Below are positions 27,695 to 37,044 of a stretch of DNA of 64,000 nt, in pieces. The notes beneath the pieces are model-generated. The model was given only the letters and a program-made list of their open reading frames with translations. It was not told the DNA's origin and did not search any database. The stretch spans positions 1 to 64,000 of the forward strand of contig NZ_SRLA01000007.1 of NCBI RefSeq assembly GCF_004745825.1, read 5' to 3'. A program made the translations under genes and the position numbers. The stretch comes from Hymenobacter fodinae (GTDB lineage Bacteria > Bacteroidota > Bacteroidia > Cytophagales > Hymenobacteraceae). How positions within the stretch are numbered: the first letter of the stretch is position 1; each line of letters opens with the position of its first letter.

Positions 27695-29839
27695 ATGCTC
27701 TCTTTCCGCGTTCTTTCCAGCTTTCTACTACTTGCCAGCGCAGCGCCCGTTGCGGCTCAAACCGCACCCATTAACCGTCAGGCAGTAGTGGAGCGCCATA
27801 AAGTGGTGAACACGACTACCGATTCTCTGGCGTCTCTGACGGTGGGTAACGGGGCCTTCGCGTTTACCACCGACGTGACTGGCCTACAGTCGTTTCCGGA
27901 GTATTACCAGAAGGGCGTGCCGCTGGGTACGCAGTCGGAATGGGGGTGGCACAGCTTCCCGAACCAGGAGGGCTATAAAGTGGAAGAGTCGCAACGGGAA
28001 TATCTGCTGAATGGCCGCAAGGTCCCTTACACGGTGCAGGTGAAAACGCCGGAGCGGGCCAAACAGGCGCAGGATTTTTTGCGCGCCAACCCGCACCGCT
28101 TGCAACTAGGCAACCTGGGCTTTGTGCTGCTCAAGAAAGATGGCTCGAAGGCCACCATTAAAGACCTACGCAACATCCGGCAGGAACTGAATCCTTGGAC
28201 CGGCGAAATCAGCAGCCACTTTACCCTGGAAGGCGTGCCGGTGGATGTACTCACGGTTGGCCACCAGCAGCAAGATGAAGTAGCCGTGCAGGTGAAATCC
28301 CCTCTGGTGCGCCAGCAGCGCATTCAGGTAGCGCTCCGCTTCCCGTACCCTACGGCGCAGTGGGACGATGTAGGTGTAAACTACGATGCGGCCAACGACG
28401 GCAAGCACACCTCCACCATCACCGAGCAGAAAGGCAAAGCGGCCGTCATCACCCACCAACTCGATAGTGACAAGTACCTGGTAGCTCTGGGCTGGGATGG
28501 CGACGCGAAGCTAGCCGCCGGCCGCAAGCACGAGTTCGTGCTAACTCCTGACAAAAAGAAAGATTCTTTTGAGCTAAGCTGCCGGTTTTCGGCCCAGGCT
28601 CAGGGCACGGTACCGTCGTTTGCCGCCTCCCGTGAAAACAGCCAGAAGGCCTGGAAAGCCTATTGGAACAGTGGCGGAGCCATTGACTTCGGCGCTACCC
28701 CCGACCCCAGGGCCAAGGAGCTCGAGCGCCGGGTTGTGTTGTCGCAGTACCTGATTAAGGCCCAGAGCACCGGGCAGTTTCCGCCCCAGGAAACCGGCCT
28801 GACTTACAATAGCTGGTTTGGCAAGCCCCACCTCGAAATGCACTGGTGGCACTCCATCCATCACGCCCTGTGGGGCCGGGTTGATTTGATGGAAAAGAGC
28901 CTCGATTGGTATTTGCGCCCCGAAATTGTGGCCGGCGCCAAGGCCATTGCCCAGCGCCAGGGCTACGAAGGCATCCGCTGGCAGAAGATGACCGACAACC
29001 AAGGCAAGGAAGCGCCGTCGTCGGTCGGGGCCTTCCTGATCTGGCAGCAGCCCCACTTCATTTACATGGCTGACCTGGTGTACCGCGACCGGGAAAACGC
29101 CGCCACCCAGAAGAAGTACCAGGACCTGGTATTTGCCACTGCCGACTTTATGGCGGCGTACCCCTTTTACGAGAAAGAAAAGGACCGCTACATTCTCGGC
29201 AAAGGCCTGATTCCGGCCCAGGAACGCTTCAAGGCCGAAGAAACTTTCAATCCCACCTACGAGCTGGTGTACTGGAACTGGGCCCTCAACGTAGCTCAGG
29301 AGTGGCGCAAGCGGGCTGGCCTAGCCCGCAACCCCAAGTGGGATGAGGTCCTGAAAAAGCTTTCCAAACTGCCCCAGGCTAATGGCGTCTACCTCGCCAC
29401 CGAAAGCGCCTCCGACTCCTACACCAACCCCGAGTTTAAAACTGACCACCCCTCGGTGCTGGGTGCACTGGGCATGATGCCCGTAACCGGCCAGCAGGAC
29501 CTGCCTACCATGCGCCGCACCTTTGATTTAGTGTGGACCGACTGGACTTGGGACAAAACCTGGGGCTGGGACTTCCCGATGACCTCCATGACCGCCACCC
29601 GCCTCGGCCTGCCCGAGAAAGCCGTGGATGCCCTCCTGATGAAAGTTCACACTAATACCTACCTGCCCAACGGCCACAACTTCCAGGACGACCGCCTGCG
29701 CCTCTACCTGCCCGGCAACGGGGGCCTGCTGGCGGCAGTAGCCCTAATGTGCGCCGGCTATGAAGGCAGCCAGAACGCTACCCCCGGCATCCCCAAGAAC
29801 TGGAATGTAAAGTGGGAAGGCCTGGAAAAAATGCCCTAG
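27695..29839 (+). CDS. secreted six-hairpin glycoside hydrolase (GH65/GH95-like fold)
   Basis: A 714-residue secreted protein from ATG 27,695 (signal LSSFLLLASAAPVAAQ). Residues ~15-300 form an N-terminal beta-sandwich domain (LTVGNGAFAFTTDVTGLQ is typical of GH65/95-type enzymes). The (alpha/alpha)6 barrel follows, with YNSWFGKPHLEMHWWHSIHH, FNPTYELVYWNWAL and TWGWDFPMTSMTATRLG. The family-level assignment rests on these motifs only; the sugar removed is unknown. It lies 89 bp after the DUF4450-like gene, so both are probably expressed together. Confidence 0.8.
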   Translation: MLSFRVLSSFLLLASAAPVAAQTAPINRQAVVERHKVVNTTTDSLASLTVGNGAFAFTTDVTGLQSFPEYYQKGVPLGTQSEWGWHSFPNQEGYKVEESQREYLLNGRKVPYTVQVKTPERAKQAQDFLRANPHRLQLGNLGFVLLKKDGSKATIKDLRNIRQELNPWTGEISSHFTLEGVPVDVLTVGHQQQDEVAVQVKSPLVRQQRIQVALRFPYPTAQWDDVGVNYDAANDGKHTSTITEQKGKAAVITHQLDSDKYLVALGWDGDAKLAAGRKHEFVLTPDKKKDSFELSCRFSAQAQGTVPSFAASRENSQKAWKAYWNSGGAIDFGATPDPRAKELERRVVLSQYLIKAQSTGQFPPQETGLTYNSWFGKPHLEMHWWHSIHHALWGRVDLMEKSLDWYLRPEIVAGAKAIAQRQGYEGIRWQKMTDNQGKEAPSSVGAFLIWQQPHFIYMADLVYRDRENAATQKKYQDLVFATADFMAAYPFYEKEKDRYILGKGLIPAQERFKAEETFNPTYELVYWNWALNVAQEWRKRAGLARNPKWDEVLKKLSKLPQANGVYLATESASDSYTNPEFKTDHPSVLGALGMMPVTGQQDLPTMRRTFDLVWTDWTWDKTWGWDFPMTSMTATRLGLPEKAVDALLMKVHTNTYLPNGHNFQDDRLRLYLPGNGGLLAAVALMCAGYEGSQNATPGIPKNWNVKWEGLEKMP

Positions 29840-30207
29840 GCCACTAGAAGATAACTTCCCTCCCTGAAAAGGAGGAGGTGGTTGACTAGCCTAGCACGAT
29901 TACACCAGAACGACACCACCTGCCCGTCATGTCGAGCTTGCCGAGACATCTCGCGTGCTGATGGTGCAACTACAGAAGCACGTCATCCTGACGAAGGAAG
30001 GATCTAATCTTTGTTGAACGAACCGTTCTAGGCCAGTCGTGCAATTCCTAATAAGATCCTGCGCTACGCTCAGGATGACGTGTAAAAGTCAAGCGTTCTA
30101 GGCCACTTCAATCATTCCCCAACATCCCCCTTTAGCAAGGGGAGGTATCAGTTCAGATATGCAAGCTGCCCCTGCAGACTTCCCCAAATACTGTCTTCTC
30201 TTCCCAT
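29840..30207. repeat. intergenic repeat block (families 1 and 2)
   Basis: 368 bp without a gene. It holds a family 1 unit (CATGTCGAGCTTGCCGAGAC, then ACATCTCGCGTGCTGATGG). CACGTCATCCTGACGAAGG with GGATCT follows, pairing at a distance with AGATCC...CAGGATGACGTG to make a long imperfect hairpin. Two GTTCTAGGCCA units come next, the second with CCCCAACATCCCCCTTTAGC and AAGGGGAGG (family 2). Three CTAGGCC heptamers are present. Confidence 0.7.
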
Positions 30208-31869
30208 ATGATAAAGACCCTTTGCTCCCTAGGCCTGTTGGCGTTGTCACTTGCCGCGTCAGCTCAAACCGCTTTTAAGCCCAATCTGCCCGCAGTAAAA
30301 ACCACTTCCTTTAAGGCCGATACTACCTCCATAGCGAAGCTGGGGGCGCAGGCCGATGGAGTAACGATGAACACGGCCGTCATTCAGCAGGCCATTGACG
30401 CGTGCTCGCAGAAGGGCGGTGGGGTAGTGCTGATTCCGCGGGGACACTGGCGCACCGGCCCGCTGGAAATGCGCTCCAATGTGAACCTGCACGTGGCCAC
30501 CGGCGCCCTGGTGCAATTCACTAATCAGCGCTCTGACTTCAAGTTGATCAAGACCAATTGGGAAGGCCTGGAGGCCGTGCGCAATCAGCCCCTGATTTAT
30601 GGTAAGAACCTGGAAAATGTGGCTATTACCGGCCACGGCATCCTGGATGGGGCCGGCGAGGCCTGGCACATGGTGCAGAAAGGCCGTAGCCTGGAGGGCG
30701 AGTGGAAGCAGCTGGTAGCGTCGGGTGGCGTGCTCAACGAAAAGCAGGACCGCTGGTACCCCACGGCGCAGTCGCTGAAAGGCACTACCGTAAAGGAAGC
30801 GGGCGTGCTGAACGAAGAAAAGCAGCGCATCGAGGACTTCACTGACATCAAAGACTACTTGCGTCCCGACTTCTTGGTGCTCGATGGGTGTAAGCGCCTT
30901 CTGCTGGAAAGCGTTACGTTCCAAAATTCCCCGGCTTGGACGGTGCATCCCATGATGAGCCAGGACATCATCATCCGCAACGTAAACGTGCTCAACGGCC
31001 CGTACACGCCTAATACCGATGCCTTGGATCTGGAATCCTGCAAAAATGGAGTGGTAGAAAACTGCACCTTTAGCGCTGGTGATGATGCCATCTGCATTAA
31101 GTCGGGCCGCAACGAGCAAGGGCGCAAGCGCGCCATGCCGACTGAGAACTTCATCATCCGCAACTGCACGGTGTACCGCGGCCACGGCGGCTTTGTCATT
31201 GGCTCGGAAATGTCGGGTGGGGCGCGCAACATCTATGCTTCCAACCTCACGTTCATCGGCACCGACATTGGCATCCGCTTCAAAACCACCCGCGGGCGGG
31301 GCGGGGTAGTGGAAGATATCTTTCTGGAAAACATCGACATGAAGGACATTCCCGGCGAGGCCATCCTCTTCGACATGTATTACATGATCAAGGACCCCAC
31401 GCCCCAGGTGGCCGGCTCAAAGGAGCGGCCTGTGTCGCCAGCCAGGCCCGTGGATGAGACTACCCCGCAGTTCCGCAAAATTCAAATGCGTAACGTGACC
31501 TGCAACGGTGCCCGCACCGCCATGCTGGTACGCGGCCTGCCCGAAATGGCCATCAAGGACATCAGCCTGGAAAATGCCACCCTGCAAAGCGACAAAGGCC
31601 TGGTGTGCATTGAAGCTGACAACATCCGCCTGAAAAATGTGACCCTGCTGCCCACCAGCACCGACCCGGTGATGGAAGTACACAACAGCCAAAACATCAC
31701 CCTCGACGGCATCCGTTATCCCGAGCAAGCTGCCGTGTTGCTGCGCGTTTCCGGCGCCGAGAAAGCCAAAGACGTGCGCCTGCTCAACACAGATCCGTCG
31801 AAAGCCAAACAAGCCCTGGAGCTAGGCCAGGGCGTAAAGAAAAAGGCTGCTACCGTTTCCAGACGGTAG
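30208..31869 (+). CDS. GH28 polygalacturonase / rhamnogalacturonan hydrolase-like enzyme
   Basis: A 553-residue secreted beta-helix hydrolase (signal peptide LCSLGLLALSLAASAQ). GH28 landmarks: KLGAQADGVTMNT, NTDALDLES (catalytic Asp region), AGDDAICIKSG, GHGGFVIGSEMSGG with the conserved His, and IRFKTTRGRGG. Unlike the copy at 1930 it has the canonical NTD/GDD/GHG set. A ~70-residue insertion between the first helix turns and the NTD motif is typical of exo-acting members. It probably acts on the pectic backbone outside the inner membrane. Confidence 0.92.
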   Translation: MIKTLCSLGLLALSLAASAQTAFKPNLPAVKTTSFKADTTSIAKLGAQADGVTMNTAVIQQAIDACSQKGGGVVLIPRGHWRTGPLEMRSNVNLHVATGALVQFTNQRSDFKLIKTNWEGLEAVRNQPLIYGKNLENVAITGHGILDGAGEAWHMVQKGRSLEGEWKQLVASGGVLNEKQDRWYPTAQSLKGTTVKEAGVLNEEKQRIEDFTDIKDYLRPDFLVLDGCKRLLLESVTFQNSPAWTVHPMMSQDIIIRNVNVLNGPYTPNTDALDLESCKNGVVENCTFSAGDDAICIKSGRNEQGRKRAMPTENFIIRNCTVYRGHGGFVIGSEMSGGARNIYASNLTFIGTDIGIRFKTTRGRGGVVEDIFLENIDMKDIPGEAILFDMYYMIKDPTPQVAGSKERPVSPARPVDETTPQFRKIQMRNVTCNGARTAMLVRGLPEMAIKDISLENATLQSDKGLVCIEADNIRLKNVTLLPTSTDPVMEVHNSQNITLDGIRYPEQAAVLLRVSGAEKAKDVRLLNTDPSKAKQALELGQGVKKKAATVSRR

Positions 31870-31879
31870 CCAAATCCCA

Positions 31880-32170
31880 GGCCCGTCATGTCGAGCGGAG
31901 TCGAGACATCTCGCGTGCTGATGGTGCGATGGTAAACTAACCTAGAAGCACGTCATCCTGACGAAGGAAGGATCTTTTCACGTCAGCACAAGGCGTTAGA
32001 CCATCCGTTCACGCATAATAAGATCCTTCCTGCGTCAGGATGACGTGCAGGTGAGAAGTAACATCAGCACCAAAGAAGCCCCTGCTCAGCATAACACGTT
32101 CTGTTGTACCGTTCTAGGCCACTTCAGCCACACCCTACCTCACTCCGCTTGATGCGCAGAATCATCTGAG
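31880..32170. repeat. intergenic repeat block (families 1 and 2)
   Basis: It holds CATGTCGAGCGGAGTCGAG, then ACATCTCGCGTGCTGATGG (family 1), then CACGTCATCCTGACGAAGG and, inverted, CCTGCGTCAGGATGACGTG about 70 bp on, which can pair into a long hairpin. GTTCTAGGCCACTTCA with a TGATGCGCAGAATCATC stem (family 2) ends it just before the GH105 gene. No gene is seen. Confidence 0.7.
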
Positions 32171-32203
32171 GAGGGTGGCTGTATCCTAATGAAAGACCCT
32201 GCC

Positions 32204-33409
32204 ATGCTTCATCGTTTCCGTTTACTTCTTTGCGGCCTCTTGCTAGTGGCCTACCAGGTTTCGGCGCAGCCCAAGCCTAAGGCGGGTAAGCCGCTTTCCC
32301 AACAGATGGCCGACTCGTTTATTAAGTGGTTTCCGGATTCGTTAGGTCTGGAGCAGAACAAGGCGGCGCGCTGGGGCTACGAGCAGGGACTCATGCTGAA
32401 AGCCGTGGAGCGGGTGTGGCAGCGTACCGGCGAAAGGAAGTACCTCGACTACATCGTGCGCACCATCAACTACTCCTTACCCGCCGACGGCAGCAGCATT
32501 GCACGCTTTAAGCTCGAAGACTACAACCTTGACAACATCAATACGGGCCGCGTGCTGCTCACTCTGAGCCAGCAGCCGGGCCTTGACCAGCAGCGTTACC
32601 GCACGGCGGCGCAGCTCTTGCACAAGCAGCTGGCAGGGCAGCCCACTACCAAGGAAGGGGGCTACTGGCACAAGAAGCGCTACACCCACCAAATGTGGCT
32701 CGATGGCCTGTACATGGCCGAGCCCTTTTCCGCCGAGTACAGCCAGCTACTCAACCAGCCCGCCGGCTTCGACCACGTGGCGCTACAGTTTGCGCAGGTA
32801 GAAAAGCACCTCGTCGACCCTAAGACGGGCCTGCTGTACCACGGCTACGACGAAAGCCGGGAGCAGCAGTGGGCCAATAGAACCACGGGTCAGTCGCCGA
32901 ACTTCTGGGGGCGCGGCATGGGCTGGTACGCCATGGCCCTGGTCGATGTGCTCGATTACTTCCCCAAGGACCATCCCCAGCGCCGGAGCCTGGTGAAGTA
33001 CTTGCAGCGCCTGGCGCCCGTGCTGGCCAAGTACCAGGACCCCACCACCGGGGGCTGGTGGCAGGTGTCGGACCAGGCGGGCCGGGCCGGCAACTACATT
33101 GAAACCTCGGCTTCCTGTATGTTTGTGTACGCCCTGCAGAAAGGCGTGCGCCTGGGCTACCTCGATAGAAAGTACGCTGCCGTGGCCCAGAAAGGGTACC
33201 GGGGCATTGTAAAGCAGTTTGTGCAGCCCGAGCCCGACGGCACCCTGGCCCTCAACGGAACCGTGAGCGTGGGGGGCCTGGGCGGCACGCCCTACCGCGA
33301 CGGCAGCTACGAGTATTACCTCTCGGAGCCCCTCAAGAAAAACGACTTTAAGGGCGTAGGCCCCTTTATCATGGCCAGCGTGGAAATGGAAATGGCGAAG
33401 TCTCGTTAG
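32204..33409 (+). CDS. GH105 unsaturated rhamnogalacturonyl hydrolase
   Basis: A 401-residue secreted (alpha/alpha)6-barrel enzyme of the YteR/YesR type (signal LLLCGLLLVAYQVSAQ from ATG 32,204). Family features: WGYEQGLMLKAVERVW, HQMWLDGLYMAEPF with the catalytic Asp region, NFWGRGMGWYAMALVDVL and TGGWWQVSDQ. It removes the unsaturated galacturonyl residue left by rhamnogalacturonan lyases, giving free rhamnose ends. An ATG five codons upstream is possible. No lyase gene is in the window. Confidence 0.92.
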   Translation: MLHRFRLLLCGLLLVAYQVSAQPKPKAGKPLSQQMADSFIKWFPDSLGLEQNKAARWGYEQGLMLKAVERVWQRTGERKYLDYIVRTINYSLPADGSSIARFKLEDYNLDNINTGRVLLTLSQQPGLDQQRYRTAAQLLHKQLAGQPTTKEGGYWHKKRYTHQMWLDGLYMAEPFSAEYSQLLNQPAGFDHVALQFAQVEKHLVDPKTGLLYHGYDESREQQWANRTTGQSPNFWGRGMGWYAMALVDVLDYFPKDHPQRRSLVKYLQRLAPVLAKYQDPTTGGWWQVSDQAGRAGNYIETSASCMFVYALQKGVRLGYLDRKYAAVAQKGYRGIVKQFVQPEPDGTLALNGTVSVGGLGGTPYRDGSYEYYLSEPLKKNDFKGVGPFIMASVEMEMAKSR

Positions 33410-33508
33410 CCGAGGGAAACCGTAGTGAAGGCTGCTCTCGGGAGGGGATTAAGAGCCTGGACCGGATAGGGGGTGCGGGCTCTTATGCCGCCAGCTTAGC
33501 TGCTGCAA

Positions 33509-33548
33509 AACCCAATGTCCCGCGCTAAGCAGCGCGGGCCATTGGGTT
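33509..33548. terminator. bidirectional terminator between GH105 and GH2
   Basis: A strong hairpin: AACCCAATG-T-CCCGCGCT, loop AAGC, then the complementary arm with one mismatch (18-bp arms). It lies between two convergent genes; no long T run is present. Confidence 0.55.
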
Positions 33549-33613
33549 AGTACAACGGTAAGGCCTCTGGCAGCGGAAGCCCGGAGAATCATGTCAAGCT
33601 GGCGGGCGAGAGC

Positions 33614-36493
33614 CTAAAACAGCTCATCTTTTGTGGGGGCCGTGTACGGCTGGGGAGTACTGGTGGACTTGAGAAGACCAAAATAGAAGTACAAGGTGCG
33701 CTTAGTCGGGCCTGATACATGGTTCAGTTCGCCGGAGGGGCCCAGGTTCTCGGTGTTGGCATCGATGTTAAGGGCCAGCTTGGTACCCAGGGGCGGAATG
33801 GCATCCAGGAAGGACAGGTTGCCCAGCGGTAGCGCCGGGTGGGGCTTCACGCCCGATAAACCGTAGAAATCGAACAGGCGCACGTACAGGCCGGGGTCGG
33901 GAGACGCTACCAGGAACTTGCCTTCCACGGTGTTCATCTCCAGCCAGGCAATATCCGCGAAGTAGCCCTTGAACTCGGGGTAGAGCCAGGGGGCGGCGCC
34001 GGTTTGGGTGTTGTTGTAGGCGTTTTCCCACACGTTGAGGCCTACGCCCTGCAGCCGGTTTTTCCAGACCCGGTACGGCCCCTTTCCCAGCCACTTCGCC
34101 CCGATGACGTAGTTCTCGGGGTAGGTGAAGCTGACGCCGGTGAAGCGATAATTGCCTTGCAGCGTGTAGGCATAGTCCAGGCGCAGCCAGCCGCTGCTGT
34201 TCATGGTCCAGCGCACCGTGCTTAGGTCGCCGCTGTAGCGGGCTTCTACCACTTCCTGCTGGCCTTCACGGCGGTGGGAGAGGCCTAGGAACTGTGCGGC
34301 GCCGCTTACCAGCACGGGGCCGTTGGCAAAGGAAAGCTTGTCGCCGTTGTTGCCCCTCACCTGCGTGAGGTGGCCATTGGTCTTATTGAACGTTACGGCA
34401 ATGCCGCTGGCAGTTAAAGTAAGGGTAGAGTCGGTTTCGGTGGTTTCCACGGCCTGCTGGTCCGTGGCCGTTACTAGGCCACGGACCAGCTGCGCCGACG
34501 CGCCGGTTTTCCAGGTCCACTTGTAGATGAGCTGCTTCTGCGGGTCGAAGGCCGAAAGTACCAGGGCATCGTAGCTGCGCCAGTTCTTAGGCAAGTTGAG
34601 CTTGAGTTTGCCAGTAGCCAGGGGCGCCACGTTCGGACTTGTGAGTCGACTTTTCTGTTGTACTACGGCGCCCGTAAAGCCGTCAGTGGGCTTGCGAAAG
34701 TTAACCAGCTCCCACTGAAAAAAGCACTGGCCCAGATTCGTGAAATGGTAGCGGTTTTCGACGTCTACGGTACCGTTGAACTTGGCCGGCAGTTCCAGCA
34801 TACCAATCTTCACCGGCGAGAAAATCTCCCGGATGGCGTGGAAGCTGCCTTCCTTCTCGCGGTGCGGACCCACGACGCCATCGGGGGCATTCACGCCGTT
34901 CACGTCGATGATGTTGCGCTGGTCAGTGCGGACAATGCCTTCGTCTACCAGGGCCCACAGAAAGCCCCCACCCGAGCGCGGCGCCTGCCAGTGCAGCTCC
35001 CAGAAATCGGCGAGGCCTACGGCGCCGCCCCCGTCGTCCTGGCAGTGCAGAAACTCGGTGGGCATATAAATGAGCGAGTCGGCGAGGATCTTCTGGGTGC
35101 TGTAGTAGTTTTCGTAGTGGTTGCAGTCGATGCCATTGTGCTGGTTGCCGGGACGGTGGTGAGCATGGATGACGGGCCGGTTGGAGAGGTCGTAACGGGC
35201 AAAATCATCGTCGAGCTCCTTGTTGGTGCCACCCTCGTTGCCATTGCTCCAGAAGATGATGCTGGGGTGGTTTACGTCCTTTTCTACCATTTCCCGCACT
35301 AGTGGGGCGCCGGCTTCAGTGCTGTAGGCTTTCTGCCAACCTGCCAATTCATCAAGCACATACAGGCCTAGCGAATCACACAGGTCCAGGAACTTAGCGT
35401 CAGGTGGGTAGTGCGACATGCGCACCGCATTCAGGTTCATCTCCTTCAGCAGCTTTACATCTAGTAGCTGAATGGAGTCGTTGAGGGTGCGGCCAGTTTC
35501 GGGCCACCAGCTGTGCCGGTTTATGCCCTTCATTTTTACCTGCGTACCATTTACGTAGATGCCCTGGCCGCGTCGGATTTCGATGGTACGGAAGCCAAAC
35601 TTCTCTTGCGTCTGGTAGAGGGTATGCTCCGCTGCTCGTAGTGTCACGCGGGCCCGGTACAGGGTTGGCGTTTCCGAAGTCCACTGCCGGGGCTTGGCTA
35701 CCGTAGTCCGAAGCTGAACCAGCGTGTCGGTCGGGGTAGCCGTGCCGCGGGCGGTGCCCACCACCTGACCGGTAGCGTCCACAATATCAGCCTGCACCTG
35801 AGTGGCTTGCCGCAAGCCCCGCACGAACACATTCATGGCAAACGAGCCATTAGCCTTCGCATCGATGGCCAGGTGGCGGACAAACTGCTTAGGATACGCC
35901 TCTAGGTATACCGGCCGGAAAATCCCGCCGAAAATCCAGTAGTCAGCAAGCCGCTCAGCATTGTTCACCGACTTGTCGGCCGACATCTTGCTGACCGTCA
36001 CTTCCAGCAGGTTGTTTGCCCCCGCCTTGATTTTATCGGTAATATCGTACTTGAAGCGGTAAAAGCCTCCCTGGTGCAGTGGGCCGGCCGCTTGTCCGTT
36101 AATTTTAACCTCGGTATCGGTCATAGAGCCTTCAAAGACGACAAATACCTGCCGGTCTTTCCAGCTGGCGGGCACTTGAAAGACATGCTGATAGCGGCCC
36201 TGCTCATCGGCAAAGCGAAAATTCTTCCCGTAGGTTTTATAGTCGCGGCCGTAATTGTAGCTGCCAAAGCCCTGCTGCTCCCAGCAGGAGGGCACCGCAA
36301 TCTTGGTCCAGTAGCCGCTCTGCCGCCCGCCCGTGCACCAGAAGTCCCATTGCACACTAGTTCTATTATCGCGCCCTGAGAGGTACTGCACCTGTTTATG
36401 GGTGGGCAGGTGGGCCTGAGCCAGCGCTGTCAGAAGCCCAAATGTCAGGTGACAGACCAGGAACGCAAATGCGCGGTAGGGAAAGTAGCTCAT
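33614..36493 (-). CDS. GH2 beta-galactosidase/beta-glucuronidase-like secreted enzyme
   Basis: A 959-residue GH2 enzyme with a signal peptide (FAFLVCHLTFGLLTALAQA) from ATG 36,493. Domain order is sugar-binding jelly roll (CWEQQGFGSYNYG), immunoglobulin-like domain, TIM barrel (MKGINRHSWWPETGR), and C-terminal beta domains. The acid/base Glu is in FWSNGNEGG and the second catalytic Glu region is MPTEFLHCQDDGG. It probably trims galactose or glucuronic acid from rhamnogalacturonan side chains. It converges with GH105. Confidence 0.92.
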   Translation of the reverse strand: MSYFPYRAFAFLVCHLTFGLLTALAQAHLPTHKQVQYLSGRDNRTSVQWDFWCTGGRQSGYWTKIAVPSCWEQQGFGSYNYGRDYKTYGKNFRFADEQGRYQHVFQVPASWKDRQVFVVFEGSMTDTEVKINGQAAGPLHQGGFYRFKYDITDKIKAGANNLLEVTVSKMSADKSVNNAERLADYWIFGGIFRPVYLEAYPKQFVRHLAIDAKANGSFAMNVFVRGLRQATQVQADIVDATGQVVGTARGTATPTDTLVQLRTTVAKPRQWTSETPTLYRARVTLRAAEHTLYQTQEKFGFRTIEIRRGQGIYVNGTQVKMKGINRHSWWPETGRTLNDSIQLLDVKLLKEMNLNAVRMSHYPPDAKFLDLCDSLGLYVLDELAGWQKAYSTEAGAPLVREMVEKDVNHPSIIFWSNGNEGGTNKELDDDFARYDLSNRPVIHAHHRPGNQHNGIDCNHYENYYSTQKILADSLIYMPTEFLHCQDDGGGAVGLADFWELHWQAPRSGGGFLWALVDEGIVRTDQRNIIDVNGVNAPDGVVGPHREKEGSFHAIREIFSPVKIGMLELPAKFNGTVDVENRYHFTNLGQCFFQWELVNFRKPTDGFTGAVVQQKSRLTSPNVAPLATGKLKLNLPKNWRSYDALVLSAFDPQKQLIYKWTWKTGASAQLVRGLVTATDQQAVETTETDSTLTLTASGIAVTFNKTNGHLTQVRGNNGDKLSFANGPVLVSGAAQFLGLSHRREGQQEVVEARYSGDLSTVRWTMNSSGWLRLDYAYTLQGNYRFTGVSFTYPENYVIGAKWLGKGPYRVWKNRLQGVGLNVWENAYNNTQTGAAPWLYPEFKGYFADIAWLEMNTVEGKFLVASPDPGLYVRLFDFYGLSGVKPHPALPLGNLSFLDAIPPLGTKLALNIDANTENLGPSGELNHVSGPTKRTLYFYFGLLKSTSTPQPYTAPTKDELF

Positions 36494-36993
36494 GTGGGGG
36501 CAGACTAAGCCGGAAACAGAAACACCGACTGCGAGTCCCAAGCTATTATCTATGGGGCAACTGGCCTCCCTGTAGTTTCCTGCCTGAACAAAACTGGAGG
36601 GGCCTGCGAAATGGATCGTGCCTGACAGACTCCTCCTGGATCGGTCTGGATACCCGTAGGATCAGACCAGTCAATGTGGGTCTGCTGCTCGCTGATTTTG
36701 CCATTGGTAATCGTCAGCAGCATGAGTGGCCAAAATAAATGGTACGTGCTATTTCCAAAACTGGGGAGCAGTCCGCATTCGGCAACTGCATCCAAGGGCA
36801 GATACCAGCCGTGTAGCCCCCGATGCCAAAGCCGCATAGGGCGGTCAGCGGCAGGTAATAAGTAGTACAGCCAATGCCTTGAACCTGAGCCCGAGGAACC
36901 CTTTGAAATCAGGCCTTTTCTTAGCAGCGGGGGAATAAAATTACGCTAAGCCGTTTCCATAGGCTTTCGCAGGCTGCGCAGTCCGTTGGGTTG
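36494..36993. other. intergenic region upstream of GH2, no supported gene
   Basis: 500 bp without a supported gene. On the minus strand CTACAGGGAGG (36,565-36,575), preceded by GGAAACTA, resembles the CTACAGGAGGGT element of the rhamnose promoters and may control GH2. A 95-codon minus-strand frame (36,550-36,837) contains a short stretch like the end of a SnoaL/NTF2-type protein, too weak to call. Confidence 0.35.
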
Positions 36994-37044
36994 TGAGGTG
37001 GTCTAGACAAGGCGGATAGAAGAAGGACGTATATTTCTTCTGTC

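Larger units (their letters stand above)
3371..35378. repeat. dispersed CTAGGCC/GGCCTAG heptamer field
   Basis: By eye about 35 copies of CTAGGCC or its complement GGCCTAG occur between these positions, inside genes on both strands and in intergenic hairpins. Examples are at about 3899, 5191, 5942, 7741, 8155, 18,167, 24,848, 26,956, 30,231, 31,824 and 34,472. In genes they usually read as Gly-Leu (GGC CTA G..) or Leu-Gly (CTA GGC C..). Only two copies were found in the remaining 28 kb (about 42,976 and 56,964). Confidence 0.7.

Noticed and set aside
30259..31185. 308-codon minus-strand frame
   Set aside because: Antisense to the GH28 gene with clear NTD, GDD and GHG motifs.
36550..36837. 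95-codon minus-strand frame with a faint SnoaL-like segment
   Set aside because: Match too short, no good start, no conserved fold residues upstream.
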